A DNA stretch of 64,000 nt from Bacillus sp. HMF5848 (GCF_003944835.1 NZ_RWIV01000001.1:1713501-1777500); one strand, 5' to 3'. Counted from the stretch's first letter, positions 35,927 to 46,946 are shown. The notes: generated by a model not told the origin, from the letters alone. Program-made: numbers and translations.

Positions 35927-35991
35927 AAGAAGTTCGTCCTTTCGTAATGTTGGTGTGGTAACTACATTATATCAAGAAAGACGAGCTTCTT
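35927..35991 (-). promoter_or_regulatory. Hairpin sequestering the transposase RBS, with promoter in its left arm
   Basis: On the minus strand AAGAAG, CGTC, TTTC and AATGT pair with ACATT, GAAA, GACG and CTTCTT, and the ATG follows directly. The ribosome binding site GAAAGGA lies in the right arm. The extended -10 TGATATAAT (35974-35966) lies in the left arm, so RNA started there would lack the left arm. The hairpin is conserved at 17862-17925. Confidence 0.6.
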
Positions 35992-36037
35992 TTTTTATGC
36001 ATATTTTTCAGCCTAGAATATAATGTTTCGTACCTTG

Positions 36038-36224
36038 TTGATTGTAGCGGAATGCGCTCGACTCCCCGAAAATGCTATTGCATTTTCTTCGTGCGATGTT
36101 AGCCCGAAGAAGCCTAATCAACGTCCTGCGGGAAATAGTGGCAGGCGTGAGACCCCGCAAGGCGTAGCCTGAGGAGGCTCACGGCCACCCCGCGGAAAGC
36201 GAGCGCAATGAAGCGGAAATCAAC
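36038..36224 (-). repeat. Palindromic intergenic repeat, family A (inside the IS remnant)
   Basis: Read on the minus strand it starts GTTGATTTCCGCTTCATTGC, continues CCGCGGGGTGGCCGTGAGCC, and ends CGCATTCCGCTACAATCAAC. It is the best-preserved copy here. Similar sequences recur between genes of other Bacillaceae as far as I remember. Confidence 0.72.
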
Positions 36225-36252
36225 ATCAAGGTACAATGCAATTCTTTACTCA

Positions 36253-36290
36253 AAAAAAAAGGACCCCAAAACGTTAGTTTTGGGACACCC
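36253..36290 (-). terminator. Terminator downstream of rnjA formed by the IS left end
   Basis: On the minus strand GTGTCCCAAAAC, a short TAAC loop and GTTTTGGGGTCC form a stem followed by nine T residues, about 75 bases after the rnjA stop. It is also the left terminus of the IS remnant. Confidence 0.8.
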
Positions 36291-36362
36291 TCTTTTATGT
36301 GATAAGCAATGTAATCACGTTGACGACAATAGATTGAAATTATAATTATTGTCGACTTAATT

Positions 36363-38030
36363 TTAAATTTCCATGATGATCGGTAAGATCATTGGACGAC
36401 GCTTTGTTTTTTCATATAAGAACGGAGCAAGTGTATCAGTAATTTCGTTTTTAATTTCTGACCATTGACTTGTACGGCGTTCAAGCATCTTGTTAAGGTT
36501 TTTTGAAATAAGTGCCTGTGCGTCGTTTATTAAATCTCCCGACTCCCTCATGTATACGAAACCTCGAGAGATAATATCAGGCCCAGCAACTATTTTAAAT
36601 TCTTTCATGTTAATGCTTACAACGACGATAACAAGTCCTTCTTCTGATAAAATCCGGCGGTCTCGTAAAACAATGTTACCGATATCTCCGATGCCGCTTC
36701 CGTCAATGTAAACAGAACCTGAAGGGATTTTTCCTGCGATAGAGGCTTCTTTATCATTTAACGCCAATACTTCACCATTATCCATGATAAAGCAATTTTC
36801 TTTAGGAACTCCACAATCAACAGCTAGTTTAGCGTGCATTATTTGCATGCGATACTCCCCGTGTATTGGCATAAAGTATTTTGGCTTCATTAGCCTAAGC
36901 ATAAGTTTTTGTTCTTCTTGTCCACCATGTCCAGAAGTATGAATGTCATTAATTGATCCATGAATAACCTCAGCACCAGCTTTGTATAACATGTTAATTG
37001 TACGTGACACACTTATCGTATTTCCTGGAATAGGAGATGAAGAAAATACAACTGTATCGCCTGGGATAATTTGGATTTGTCTATGTGTGCCGTTAGCTAT
37101 TCTCGACAGTGCAGCCATTGGCTCACCCTGACTTCCGGTACATAATATAACCACTTCATTTGCCGGTGTTCTATTAAGTTGTTGCGTATCAATAAATGTT
37201 TCTTTAGGACAACGGATGTAACCTAGGTTATATCCAATGTCTATAGCTGCTTCCATACTACGACCAAATACAGCTATTTTTCGATTATTTTGTACTGCTG
37301 ATTCCACTACTTGTTGTAAACGGTGGATATTTGAAGCAAATGTGGCAAAAATGATACGTCCATCTACTTTTCTAAAGATGTCATTTATACTTTCACCAAC
37401 ACGACGTTCCGACATTGTAAAATTAGGTATTTCGCTATTTGTACTGTCTGACAGTAAGCAAAGCACACCTTCTTTTCCAATTTCAGCCATTTTAGTTAAA
37501 TTTGCAGGCTCACCTACAGGCGTGAAGTCAAACTTAAAGTCTCCTGTATGAACAATATTTCCTGCTGGTGTTCGAACAACAATCCCATAACTATCTGGTA
37601 TACTGTGCGTTGTTCTAAAAAAGGATATAGACGTATTTTTGAAAGAAATATCTTCTTCCTCTTTAATTTCAATTAATTTTGTTTTACGTAATAATCCGTG
37701 CTCTTCTAGCTTATTACGAAGTAATCCTAAAGCGAGCTTACCTCCGTATATCGGTATGTTAAGCTCACGTAATAGATAAGGAATTCCGCCGATGTGGTCT
37801 TCGTGACCATGTGTAATAAATAACCCTTTTATTTGTTCTTGATTTTTAACTAAATACGTATAATCAGGAATAACGTAATCAATTCCTAATAATTCATCTT
37901 CGGGGAACTTTATCCCGGCATCAATTAGTATTATTTCGTCTTGATATTGCACACCGTACGTATTTTTTCCAATCTCCCCAAGCCCTCCTAGGGCAAAAAC
38001 TGCTGTTTGATCATGCTTTAAAAATTTCAT
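36363..38030 (-). CDS. rnjA: Ribonuclease J1
   Basis: RNase J1 is the 5'-to-3' exonuclease and endonuclease central to Bacillus mRNA decay and maturation. With ATG 38030 the product has 555 residues, the length of B. subtilis RNase J1; an in-frame TTG three codons earlier overlaps the rpoY stop. The beta-lactamase motif [10 protein letters not shown] (73-82) gives His74, His76, Asp78 and His79. The beta-CASP part has [18 protein letters not shown] and [13 protein letters not shown], followed by the C-terminal domain. It lies five bases after rpoY, as in other Bacilli. Confidence 0.96.
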   Translation of the reverse strand: MKFLKHDQTAVFALGGLGEIGKNTYGVQYQDEIILIDAGIKFPEDELLGIDYVIPDYTYLVKNQEQIKGLFITHGHEDHIGGIPYLLRELNIPIYGGKLALGLLRNKLEEHGLLRKTKLIEIKEEEDISFKNTSISFFRTTHSIPDSYGIVVRTPAGNIVHTGDFKFDFTPVGEPANLTKMAEIGKEGVLCLLSDSTNSEIPNFTMSERRVGESINDIFRKVDGRIIFATFASNIHRLQQVVESAVQNNRKIAVFGRSMEAAIDIGYNLGYIRCPKETFIDTQQLNRTPANEVVILCTGSQGEPMAALSRIANGTHRQIQIIPGDTVVFSSSPIPGNTISVSRTINMLYKAGAEVIHGSINDIHTSGHGGQEEQKLMLRLMKPKYFMPIHGEYRMQIMHAKLAVDCGVPKENCFIMDNGEVLALNDKEASIAGKIPSGSVYIDGSGIGDIGNIVLRDRRILSEEGLVIVVVSINMKEFKIVAGPDIISRGFVYMRESGDLINDAQALISKNLNKMLERRTSQWSEIKNEITDTLAPFLYEKTKRRPMILPIIMEI

Positions 38031-38035
38031 TCGTC

Positions 38036-38245
38036 TCAATTCTCCAATACAATAAAGTTTTCTGATTGCTGTTCATATTGTAAATATTGTTCGCTGATTG
38101 GCTCAATATACTCTATGTTGTATCCTTTATCAAATAATTTCTTTCTGACAGCTCTTTCAGTTTCTGCTTCAACGTACGCTGTTTTTGTATTTTCTCGTAC
38201 AGGTACTTCATAAGAACTTTCTTGATAATAAACTTTAAATATCAT
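38036..38245 (-). CDS. rpoY: RNA polymerase epsilon subunit
   Basis: This 69-residue acidic protein matches YkzG/Rpo[20 protein letters not shown] at the start and [21 protein letters not shown] in the middle. The epsilon subunit binds core RNA polymerase in Firmicutes. The ATG follows GGAGAGA. The pairing with rnjA is the standard one and links transcription with RNA turnover in one operon. Confidence 0.92.
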   Translation of the reverse strand: MIFKVYYQESSYEVPVRENTKTAYVEAETERAVRKKLFDKGYNIEYIEPISEQYLQYEQQSENFIVLEN

Positions 38246-38632
38246 CTTTTTTCTCTCCTCGTTTGCATAAAGTCCTCTAGAAAGAGGTTATTTATTTTGT
38301 TTAAAAGAAAAACTTCAAAGTTAAGTTGAAGTTTTTATGTGCCTTCAGACTTTTCTTTCTAGTTAGTATTTAATTTAAGAATAAAAGTTAAATACATTAC
38401 CGCCTAAGTGTTGCTACAATCTTAATGGTGAAAACATTTAAAGCTCAAATTTTATATGTCGGAAACACATCAAAATTTAATAAGTGATAGTCGCTCTTTA
38501 CAAGATTATTACCTTTTATTAGTTAGAAGTGGAACTGTCCTAAAAGAAACACTTACCTATTATATAAAATATAAACAAAATTTGCATGTTTTTTCCGCGC
38601 TATCTTTCTTAACAATACTATACCATAAATAA
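38246..38632. other. Spacer upstream of rpoY-rnjA
   Basis: AAAACTTCAA and TTGAAGTTTTT (38309-38336) form a small terminator-like hairpin. It could act on the minus strand, before rpoY, or on the plus strand. The rest is AT-rich without a credible frame; it should hold the rpoY-rnjA promoter. Confidence 0.4.
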
Positions 38633-38657
38633 TGAGCCCTTCAAAAGAAGGGCTCTA
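38633..38657 (-). terminator. Terminator-like hairpin after the micro-ORF
   Basis: GAGCCCTTC and GAAGGGCTC form a perfect nine-base-pair stem with a four-base loop. On the minus strand the sequence after it is ATTATTTATGG, a weak T tract. It lies 21 bases after the micro-ORF stop. Confidence 0.6.
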
Positions 38658-38678
38658 TTAGTTCGGACAAGTAAAGTT

Positions 38679-38750
38679 TTAAGCAATCATCTTTTTTCTT
38701 AACAGGTCTTTCCATTGGGCTGCAAGTTTTTTTCTGAGTTTTTTTAACAT
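38679..38750 (-). CDS. Candidate 23-residue basic amphipathic micro-protein
   Basis: ATG 38750 is preceded by AAGGAAGTGAT at a good distance and opens a 23-codon frame: MLKKLRKKLAAQWKDL followed by LRKKMIA and a TAA. Ten residues are Lys or Arg, and the hydrophobic residues fall on one helical face, so an amphipathic helix that touches a membrane or RNA is plausible. A perfect hairpin follows. Nothing else explains the RBS-ORF-hairpin order in this spacer. I do not recognise the peptide. Confidence 0.5.
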   Translation of the reverse strand: MLKKLRKKLAAQWKDLLRKKMIA

Positions 38751-38991
38751 GTCCGATCACTTCCTTCTAATTTCATAAATACTAATCTTGTCCGGCGAAA
38801 TTTTATATACTGGGTGTTTCCCCTTCTCTTATTTATATTATATGACATTTTTCTATGAAATTTCGTGGCTATTTTTGGAAATATCGTTAACTTTCTTTTA
38901 AATTACTGGAAAAACTCAACTATAATTGACCAATTATAAAAATTAACGTACGCTAAAGTCATTGAATTGCTAAGAGTATGGAGGAAATTTA

Positions 38992-39762
38992 ATGAATTCA
39001 ATTGTATTTTTTGATATTGACGGTACTATTCTTAACGAAAACAAACAGATACCGTTATCAACTTTAGCTGCTATTGAAAAACTACAACAAAAAGGTATAT
39101 ATACGGCAATAGCCACAGGCAGAGGTCCTTTTATGTTTGAGGATTTAAGGCGCACTTTGAAAATAGATAGTTATGTTAGTTTTAATGGACAATTTGTTGT
39201 TGTAGATAATGAACCAATCTATAAAAATCCTTTACAAAAAGAAAAAATTCATGAGTTAACATTACTAGCAAGAAGAAATGATCACCCATTAGTATTTATG
39301 ACTAATGAAACAATGAGGGCAAATCATAGCGATCATTCTTATATCCACGAAGGGTTAAATAGTTTGTTATTTAACCATCCACCATATGATCCGCAATATT
39401 ATGAAAAACAAGATGTGTATCAATCGTTACTTTTTTGTCAAACAGGTGAAGAGCAAGTTTATTTAGAAAAGTTTACAGATTTTCAAATTATCCGATGGCA
39501 TAATGTATCTGTCGATATTATTCCGAAGGGCGGTTCAAAGGCTGAAGGGATTAAAAAAATAATTGAGAAGTTTGGACTACAAAAGGAGCAAGTATACGCT
39601 TTTGGTGATGGTCTCAATGATTTGGAAATGTTAGAGTTTGTTGGTACGGGGGTTGCAATGGGAAACGGGCACCCTAAAGCAAAAGAGGCGAGTGATTTTG
39701 TTACAAAATCGGTTGATGAAGATGGAATTGAGTACGGCTTGAAAAAACTAGGTTTGTTATAA
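38992..39762 (+). CDS. ykrA: HAD-superfamily (Cof-type) phosphatase YkrA
   Basis: This 256-residue HAD hydrolase of the Cof/IIB subfamily has motif I FFDIDGTIL (Asp8, Asp10), motif II ATGRG, lysine motif KGGSKAEGIKK and motif IV FGDGLNDLEML. The cap domain lies between residues 85 and 175. Family members dephosphorylate sugar phosphates or cofactors; the substrate here is unknown. It matches YkrA of B. subtilis in size and place. AGGAAA precedes the ATG. A family B repeat follows the stop. Confidence 0.9.
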   Translation: MNSIVFFDIDGTILNENKQIPLSTLAAIEKLQQKGIYTAIATGRGPFMFEDLRRTLKIDSYVSFNGQFVVVDNEPIYKNPLQKEKIHELTLLARRNDHPLVFMTNETMRANHSDHSYIHEGLNSLLFNHPPYDPQYYEKQDVYQSLLFCQTGEEQVYLEKFTDFQIIRWHNVSVDIIPKGGSKAEGIKKIIEKFGLQKEQVYAFGDGLNDLEMLEFVGTGVAMGNGHPKAKEASDFVTKSVDEDGIEYGLKKLGLL

Positions 39763-39770
39763 AAGACTTT

Positions 39771-39890
39771 GTCTAGCTCCAGCGCCCTAGCCCTCGAGGT
39801 CTTCAGCCGTCCCACTTCGGAGGGAAGACCCTTTCCTGCGGGGTACTTCTTAAGCTGGTGAGGGCAGAACAAGGCGCTTGCGCTTTTTCT
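39771..39890 (+). repeat. Intergenic repeat, family B (GTCTAGCTCCAGCGCC type)
   Basis: It begins GTCTAGCTCCAGCGCC, contains AGCCGTCCCACTTCGGAGG and TTAAGCTGGTGAGGGC, and ends AACAAGGCGCTTGCGCTTTTTC. It is GC-richer than its surroundings and partly self-complementary. I remember very similar sequences from intergenic regions of other Bacillaceae. The final GCGC hairpin with T tract could end ykrA transcription. Confidence 0.65.
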
Positions 39891-40034
39891 TAACTACTTA
39901 GCAATATGAGTTGGCTAAAATTTTTCAGGGTAATCATTCTTTATTTAGACACATTCCGTTTGCTTTGACTTTGCGAAAGAGGCACAAATAAGACTGCTCA
40001 TATGTTACGAGCAGTCATACTGTATCCTATGATA

Positions 40035-40589
40035 TCAAGCATTAAATGGAGTTGCGTTGTCAGGCTCTGTGAAAGGATTGTCTTTATTTATATGATCATA
40101 AAACATAATACCATTTAAATGATCTATCTCATGTTGGAAGACTATTGCTGCTAATCCCTTTAATCGCAATTGTACTTCTTTACCATCTAAAGTAGTACCT
40201 TTTACTGTAACTCTTGCGTAACGAGGAACATATCCAGGGACATCTCGATCAACAGATAAACAGCCTTCTCCAGTTGATAAGTAGGTTTTCTCAACAGAAT
40301 GACTAACTATTTTTGGGTTAAACAATGCGTAGCTATACAATTTGTCATTCTCATCAGTTACATGAACAGCTATCATTCGTTTTAGTACGTTGATTTGTGG
40401 GGCAGCTAAGCCAATTCCGGGCCGTAGTCCGTATTTTTCTGCAATTTCGGGATCTTGACTATTAATTACATAGTCATGCATGTTTTTTAATGTTTGCTTA
40501 TCTTGTTCAGAAGCAGGTAATATTACTTGATTTGCTGTCATTCGTAAGGAAGGGTGCCCTTCCTTTATAATATCTTTCATCAAAATCAT
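40035..40589 (-). CDS. def: Peptide deformylase (DefB/YkrB type)
   Basis: Peptide deformylase removes the formyl group from new proteins. The 184-residue product has all three motifs: GIGLAAPQ (58-65), EGCLSV (Cys110) and HEIDHL (His153, Glu154, His157). The long insert before motif II is typical of the Gram-positive type II enzymes. The ATG at 40589 gives MILMKDI, aligned with the B. subtilis start; AGGAGATGA lies upstream. It stands alone, divergent from ykyA. Confidence 0.95.
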   Translation of the reverse strand: MILMKDIIKEGHPSLRMTANQVILPASEQDKQTLKNMHDYVINSQDPEIAEKYGLRPGIGLAAPQINVLKRMIAVHVTDENDKLYSYALFNPKIVSHSVEKTYLSTGEGCLSVDRDVPGYVPRYARVTVKGTTLDGKEVQLRLKGLAAIVFQHEIDHLNGIMFYDHINKDNPFTEPDNATPFNA

Positions 40590-40926
40590 TTTTGAGTGTC
40601 ATCTCCTATTATTAGATACATTACATATAGTCTATCAAAACTAAGGGGAAAAGTTAATTAACTTAAAAATTGATTTTCATAAATACTTGTTTTTATTGCT
40701 CATGGACAAGCACATAACTTTATAATTAACTTCATATTATGGGATATAATATATTCCAATTAGTTTTAATCTTATGTTATCGGATACATTTTCTAGCGTA
40801 AAAGTTCTCTTAGTTTTGAAGTATTTTAACAAAAAAAGTCGCAGTCTTATAATTTTATCATGATTTAGTTGCGAATGTTGACGTAAAATTTTATAGTAGT
40901 AATGGGAAAGGTAGGAGATTAAAAAC
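40590..40926. other. Spacer between divergent def and ykyA
   Basis: AT-rich region that must hold both promoters. Apart from the ykyA promoter candidate at 40869-40897 I see no gene or strong structure. Confidence 0.35.
40869..40897 (+). promoter_or_regulatory. Candidate sigma-A promoter of ykyA
   Basis: TTGCGA, a 17-base spacer and TATAGT lie about 30 bases before the ykyA start codon. Confidence 0.45.
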
Positions 40927-41610
40927 GTGAGAAAGTTTTCATTCAGACTATTAATTTTTCTTAGTGTTTTAACAATTATAGGTTGTAGTCGTGGTCCATC
41001 AGCAGAGGAAGAAGTATATGCCCAGCTTGAAAAAGTAGTAACATTAGAAGAAGTATTTGAGCAGCAACAAGAGCCTTTAGTTGCTTTAGAACAGCAAGAA
41101 AAAGAAATTTATAATGAAATAATTGCGCTAAGTATGAAAGAATTTGATAAGATTGTTTCTTTATCTAAAGAAGCGATCGCAATAACGAATAAACGCCAAG
41201 AACACTTGAATAAAGAAAAAGAAAGTATAGAAGCGGCTAAAGTTGCATTTGAGAAAACGAAAGCCAGTATTGATACTATCAAGGAAGAGGCTTTAAAGAA
41301 ACAAGCTCTAGAATTGTATGAATTAATGAAAGGTCGTTATGAAGCGTATGATGAGCTTTATACACATTATCAAGAAGCTTTATCAGAAGATAAGAAGTTG
41401 TACGAAATGTTTCAAAATGAAGACCTAACGCTAGATGTACTAGAAACTCAAATTAACAAAATTAATGAAATGTACGATAAAGTGATAGCAGCAAATGAAC
41501 GTTTTAACGATTTCACAAACAAGTACAACAATTCCAAATTAGATTTTTACAAGGCAGCAGGTTTAGATGTAACATATAGTCAAGAAACAGAAGATACTAA
41601 GAGTAATTAA
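40927..41610 (+). CDS. ykyA: YkyA family lipoprotein (putative cell-wall-binding)
   Basis: This 227-residue protein has a lipoprotein signal peptide with the lipid-attachment Cys20 in TIIGCSRG. After it comes an almost entirely helical, charged region with coiled-coil character. It matches YkyA of B. subtilis and lies just before pdhA as there. Its role at the outer face of the membrane is unknown. The start is GTG 40927, nine bases after GGAG. A terminator follows the stop. Confidence 0.88.
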   Translation: MRKFSFRLLIFLSVLTIIGCSRGPSAEEEVYAQLEKVVTLEEVFEQQQEPLVALEQQEKEIYNEIIALSMKEFDKIVSLSKEAIAITNKRQEHLNKEKESIEAAKVAFEKTKASIDTIKEEALKKQALELYELMKGRYEAYDELYTHYQEALSEDKKLYEMFQNEDLTLDVLETQINKINEMYDKVIAANERFNDFTNKYNNSKLDFYKAAGLDVTYSQETEDTKSN

Positions 41611-41626
41611 TTACGAAGTATCTTAA

Positions 41627-41657
41627 AACACCAAGAGTAACCATCTTGGTGTTTTTC
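41627..41657 (+). terminator. Terminator after ykyA
   Basis: ACACCAAG and CTTGGTGT form an eight-base-pair stem followed by TTTTTC. Confidence 0.8.
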
Positions 41658-43119
<1,462 letters not shown>

Positions 43120-43122
43120 GCT

Positions 43123-44100
43123 ATGGCGCAAATGACAATGATTCAAGCCATTACAGATGCACTTCGGGTTGAATTGAAAAATGACCCGAATGTTCTTGTG
43201 TTTGGTGAAGATGTTGGTCTAAACGGCGGGGTTTTCCGCGCAACAGAAGGATTACAGAAAGAATTTGGCGAAGATCGTGTATTTGATACACCATTAGCTG
43301 AATCTGGAATTGGTGGTCTGGCTGTTGGTCTTTCACTTCAAGGCTTCCGTCCTGTACCAGAGATTCAATTCTTCGGCTTCGTGTATGAAGTAATGGATTC
43401 TATTAGTGGTCAAATGGCACGCTTGCGTTATCGTTCAGGTGGTGCTTACAATCAACCAATAACTGTTCGTTCACCATTTGGTGGCGGTGTACATACACCT
43501 GAACTTCATGCAGATAGCTTAGAAGGTCTAATGGCACAACAGCCTGGATTGAAGGTTGTTATTCCATCAACTCCTTATGATGCAAAAGGACTCTTAATCG
43601 CTGCTATCCGTGATAACGATCCTGTTATATTCTTAGAGCACATGAAGCTTTACCGTTCATTCCGTCAAGATGTTCCAGAAGGTGACTATACGATTGAAAT
43701 TGGAAAAGCTGATGTTAAACGTGAAGGTACAGATTTATCGATTATCACTTACGGAGCAATGGTGCATGAGTCTTTGAAAGCTGCTGATGAGCTCGAAAAA
43801 GAAGGATATTCGGTAGAAGTAGTGGATCTTCGTACTGTATCACCGCTTGATATTCCAACTATTGTGGCATCTGTTGAGAAAACAGGTCGAGCTATTGTTG
43901 TACAAGAAGCTCAAAAGCAAGCTGGAGTGGCTGCAAATGTTGTTGCAGAGATTAATGACCGCGCTATACTAAGTCTTGAAGCACCAGTACTGCGTGTTGC
44001 TGCACCTGACACAGTGTTTGCTTTCTCAGCTGCTGAAGGTGTTTGGCTTCCAAATTATAAAGATGTAATTGAAACTGCTAAAAAAGTTCTTGAATTTTAA
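43123..44100 (+). CDS. pdhB: Pyruvate dehydrogenase E1 component, beta subunit
   Basis: This 325-residue transketolase-like subunit completes the E1 heterotetramer. Conserved parts include [18 protein letters not shown] near the start, the EIQFFGF strand, [18 protein letters not shown], and a C-terminal domain with [11 protein letters not shown]. The ATG is three bases after the pdhA stop, with AAGGAG inside the pdhA end, so the two are translationally coupled. A perfect 25-base palindrome follows its stop before pdhC. Confidence 0.97.
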   Translation: MAQMTMIQAITDALRVELKNDPNVLVFGEDVGLNGGVFRATEGLQKEFGEDRVFDTPLAESGIGGLAVGLSLQGFRPVPEIQFFGFVYEVMDSISGQMARLRYRSGGAYNQPITVRSPFGGGVHTPELHADSLEGLMAQQPGLKVVIPSTPYDAKGLLIAAIRDNDPVIFLEHMKLYRSFRQDVPEGDYTIEIGKADVKREGTDLSIITYGAMVHESLKAADELEKEGYSVEVVDLRTVSPLDIPTIVASVEKTGRAIVVQEAQKQAGVAANVVAEINDRAILSLEAPVLRVAAPDTVFAFSAAEGVWLPNYKDVIETAKKVLEF

Positions 44101-44110
44101 ATGAAAATAT

Positions 44111-44135
44111 AAAGGAGTATAACTTATACTCCTTT
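44111..44135 (+). promoter_or_regulatory. Perfect 25-base palindrome between pdhB and pdhC
   Basis: AAAGGAGTATAA and TTATACTCCTTT are perfect arms around a single central C. No T tract follows, so in RNA it is more likely an mRNA-stability or processing element than a terminator. The arm contains an AAAGGAG that could be a decoy ribosome binding site. Confidence 0.6.
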
Positions 44136-44173
44136 CCACTATAACTTGTACTCAAATGAAGGAGGCGGATTTC

Positions 44174-45493
44174 GTGGCGTTTGAATTTAAACTGCCTGAT
44201 ATCGGTGAGGGTATACACGAAGGTGAAATCGTTAAATGGTTCGTAAAGCCTGGTGATGAAGTAGATGAAGATGACGTATTATGTGAAGTTCAGAATGATA
44301 AAGCTGTTGTAGAAATTCCATCCCCGGTCAAAGGGAAGGTTCTTGAAGTGCTTGTAGAAGAAGGAACTGTAGCAGTAGTTGGAGATACATTAATAAAATT
44401 TGATGCTCCTGGATACGAAGACTTAAAGTTCAAAGGGCAAGACGACAGTGAAGAGAAACAACCTGAGCAAGAAGCACAAGCTAATCAGCCAACTGTCGAA
44501 GAAGCTCCTTCTCATAATGAAGAAGTAGATGAAACAACTCGTGTAATAGCTATGCCATCTGTACGTAAATATGCGCGTGAAAAGAAGGTTGACATCCGCA
44601 AGGTTAAAGGTTCTGGTAAAAATGGCAGAATCATCAAAGATGATGTTGATTCATACTTAAGCGGTGGAATTGTAGAAGCGCCACAAGCTGCAACTTCTAC
44701 AAAAGAAGCGGAAACTACAACTGTAGCAGCAGAGAAAGAAACAAAACAAGAAACAAAACAGCCAGCTAAACAACCAATTCCAGCTGGACAATATCCAGAA
44801 ACACGTGAGAAGATGAGTGGTATTCGTAAAGCGATTGCTAAAGCAATGGTAAACTCAAAACAAACAGCTCCTCACGTTACATTAATGGATGAAATTGATG
44901 TAACAAAGCTTGTTACACACCGAAAGAAGTTCAAAGAGACTGCTGCAAACAAAGGTATTAAATTAACATATCTGCCATATGTTGTAAAAGCGCTAACGTC
45001 AGCTCTACGTGAATATCCAATGTTAAATACATCATTAGATGATGCTACTGATGAAATAGTTCACAAACATTATTTTAATATTGGAATTGCTGCAGATACT
45101 GACAAAGGCTTACTTGTTCCTGTTGTTAAGGATGCTGACCGTAAATCAATTTTCTCTATCTCATCTGAAATCAATGAATTAGCTGTTAAAGCACGTGATG
45201 GAAAGTTAGCTGGAGATGACATGAAGGGCGCTTCTTGTACAATCACAAATATTGGATCAGCAGGTGGTCAATGGTTTACACCAGTTATTAATCACCCTGA
45301 AGTAGCTATTTTAGGAATTGGACGTATCGCTGATAAACCAGTAGTACGTGATGGCGAAATTGTAGTAGCGCCAGTATTGGCTTTATCTTTAAGCTTTGAT
45401 CATAGACTGATTGACGGTGCAACAGCACAATATGCTTTAAATCATATTAAGCAACTGTTAAGTGATCCAGAGCTAATGCTTATGGAGGTGTAA
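44174..45493 (+). CDS. pdhC: Dihydrolipoyllysine acetyltransferase (pyruvate dehydrogenase E2)
   Basis: E2 transfers the acetyl group to CoA and forms the core of the complex. From GTG 44174, behind GGAGGCGG, the product has 439 residues. It has one lipoyl domain (1-80, lipoylated Lys43 in NDKAVVE), an acidic and Ala/Thr-rich linker, a peripheral-subunit-binding domain (about 125-160, [12 protein letters not shown]), and a second linker. The catalytic domain (about 210-439) has SFDHRLIDG (His410, Asp414). It follows pdhB by 73 bases that contain a palindrome. Confidence 0.97.
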   Translation: MAFEFKLPDIGEGIHEGEIVKWFVKPGDEVDEDDVLCEVQNDKAVVEIPSPVKGKVLEVLVEEGTVAVVGDTLIKFDAPGYEDLKFKGQDDSEEKQPEQEAQANQPTVEEAPSHNEEVDETTRVIAMPSVRKYAREKKVDIRKVKGSGKNGRIIKDDVDSYLSGGIVEAPQAATSTKEAETTTVAAEKETKQETKQPAKQPIPAGQYPETREKMSGIRKAIAKAMVNSKQTAPHVTLMDEIDVTKLVTHRKKFKETAANKGIKLTYLPYVVKALTSALREYPMLNTSLDDATDEIVHKHYFNIGIAADTDKGLLVPVVKDADRKSIFSISSEINELAVKARDGKLAGDDMKGASCTITNIGSAGGQWFTPVINHPEVAILGIGRIADKPVVRDGEIVVAPVLALSLSFDHRLIDGATAQYALNHIKQLLSDPELMLMEV

Positions 45494-45497
45494 AGAA

Positions 45498-46907
45498 ATG
45501 GTAGTAGGAGATTTCCCGATTGAAATTGATACACTCATTGTTGGAGCGGGTCCTGGTGGGTATGTAGCTGCAATTCGTGCGGCACAGCTAGGCCAAAAAG
45601 TAACGGTTGTTGAAAAAGGTGAGCTTGGTGGTGTATGTCTTAATGTGGGTTGTATTCCATCTAAAGCATTAATTTCAGCCGGTCATCGTTATGAGGTTGC
45701 TCAGCATTCTGGTGATATTGGAATTACTGTCGAAAATATAAAAGTTGATTTTTCTAAGGTTCAAGCTTGGAAAAGTGGCGTTGTCAAAAAGCTAACTGGC
45801 GGTGTAGAAGGTCTTCTTAAAGGCAATAAAGTTGACATTGTAAAAGGCGAGGCATATTTTGTAGACTCTGAGACAGTTCGTGTAATGGATGAAAATTCAG
45901 CACAAACGTATAAGTTTAAAAATGCAATCATAGCAACTGGCTCAACACCAATTGAGTTACCAGCTTTCAAATACTCAAAACGTGTTATTGATTCAACTGG
46001 TGCTCTAAATTTAGACGAAATACCAAAGAAAATGGTTGTCATTGGTGGCGGCTACATTGGTACGGAGTTAGGTACAGCTTATGCTAACTTTGGTACTGAA
46101 GTTACTATCCTTGAAGGGGCTGACGAAATCCTTTCTGGATTTGAAAAGCAAATGAGTGCTATTGTAAAACGCCGCTTGAAAAAGAAAGGCGTAACAATTC
46201 ACACGAATGCGATTGGTAAAGGTGTAGAAGAAACAGCGGACGGTGTTAAAGTAACGTTTGAAGTTAAAGGTAATACAGAAACTGTTGAAGCTGATTATGT
46301 ATTAGTAACTGTTGGTCGTAGACCTAATACATCTGAACTTGGTTTAGAACAAGTTGGTGTGAAAATGTCGGATCGTGGTGTAATTGAAATTGATAAGCAG
46401 TGTCGTACATCTGTATCTAACATTTATGCAATTGGTGACATTGTTGAAGGACCACCATTAGCTCATAAAGCATCTTATGAAGGTAAAATTGCAGCTGAAG
46501 CAATCTCAGGTCACTCAGCAGAAATAGATTATCACGCAATACCAGCTGTTGTTTTCTCAGATCCTGAATGTGCTTCTGTTGGGTACTTCGAAAAAGAAGC
46601 TCAAGATCAAGGTATTGATGTGTTAACAGCTAAGTTCCCATTTGGTGCAAATGGTCGTGCACTAGCTCTTAACGAAACGGACGGATTCTTAAAGTTAGTT
46701 ACACGTAAAGAAGATGGCCTATTAATCGGTGCTCAAATTGTAGGACCAAACGCATCAGATATGATTGCTGAATTAGGTTTAGCTATTGAAGCTGGTATGA
46801 CTGTTGAAGATATTGCCATGACTATTCATGCTCATCCAACCCTAGGTGAAATTACGATGGAGGCAGCAGAAGTTGCTCTAGGTATGCCAATTCATATAGT
46901 AAAATAA
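45498..46907 (+). CDS. pdhD: Dihydrolipoyl dehydrogenase (E3)
   Basis: E3 reoxidises the lipoyl groups with FAD and NAD. The 469-residue product has the FAD site [15 protein letters not shown] near 16-30, the redox disulfide Cys47/Cys52 in [13 protein letters not shown], the NAD site [12 protein letters not shown], and the catalytic HAHPTLGE near 444-451. The ATG is four bases after the pdhC stop, with GGAGGTG upstream. It is the last gene of the operon and ends in a strong terminator. Confidence 0.97.
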   Translation: MVVGDFPIEIDTLIVGAGPGGYVAAIRAAQLGQKVTVVEKGELGGVCLNVGCIPSKALISAGHRYEVAQHSGDIGITVENIKVDFSKVQAWKSGVVKKLTGGVEGLLKGNKVDIVKGEAYFVDSETVRVMDENSAQTYKFKNAIIATGSTPIELPAFKYSKRVIDSTGALNLDEIPKKMVVIGGGYIGTELGTAYANFGTEVTILEGADEILSGFEKQMSAIVKRRLKKKGVTIHTNAIGKGVEETADGVKVTFEVKGNTETVEADYVLVTVGRRPNTSELGLEQVGVKMSDRGVIEIDKQCRTSVSNIYAIGDIVEGPPLAHKASYEGKIAAEAISGHSAEIDYHAIPAVVFSDPECASVGYFEKEAQDQGIDVLTAKFPFGANGRALALNETDGFLKLVTRKEDGLLIGAQIVGPNASDMIAELGLAIEAGMTVEDIAMTIHAHPTLGEITMEAAEVALGMPIHIVK

Positions 46908-46917
46908 ATTAGAAAAA

Positions 46918-46946
46918 AAGAAGCCTTAAATGGGCTTCTTTTTTTA
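46918..46946 (+). terminator. Terminator of the pdhABCD operon
   Basis: AAGAAGCC and GGGCTTCTT form a stem with a short loop, followed by seven T residues. Confidence 0.85.

Larger units (their letters stand above)
35231..36289 (-). mobile_element. Decayed IS1182-family insertion element with internal deletion
   Basis: The element lies between ktrC and rnjA. Related hairpin ends mark it: TGTTCCAAAAGG at 35233 and GTTTTGGGACACC ending near 36289, which share TGTyCCAAAA as inverted termini. In the transposase direction come an end hairpin, a family A repeat (36224-36038), an RBS hairpin (35991-35927) and a broken transposase (35926-35348). At about 1.06 kb it is shorter than intact IS1182 elements, because the middle of the transposase is missing. 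Confidence 0.75.
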
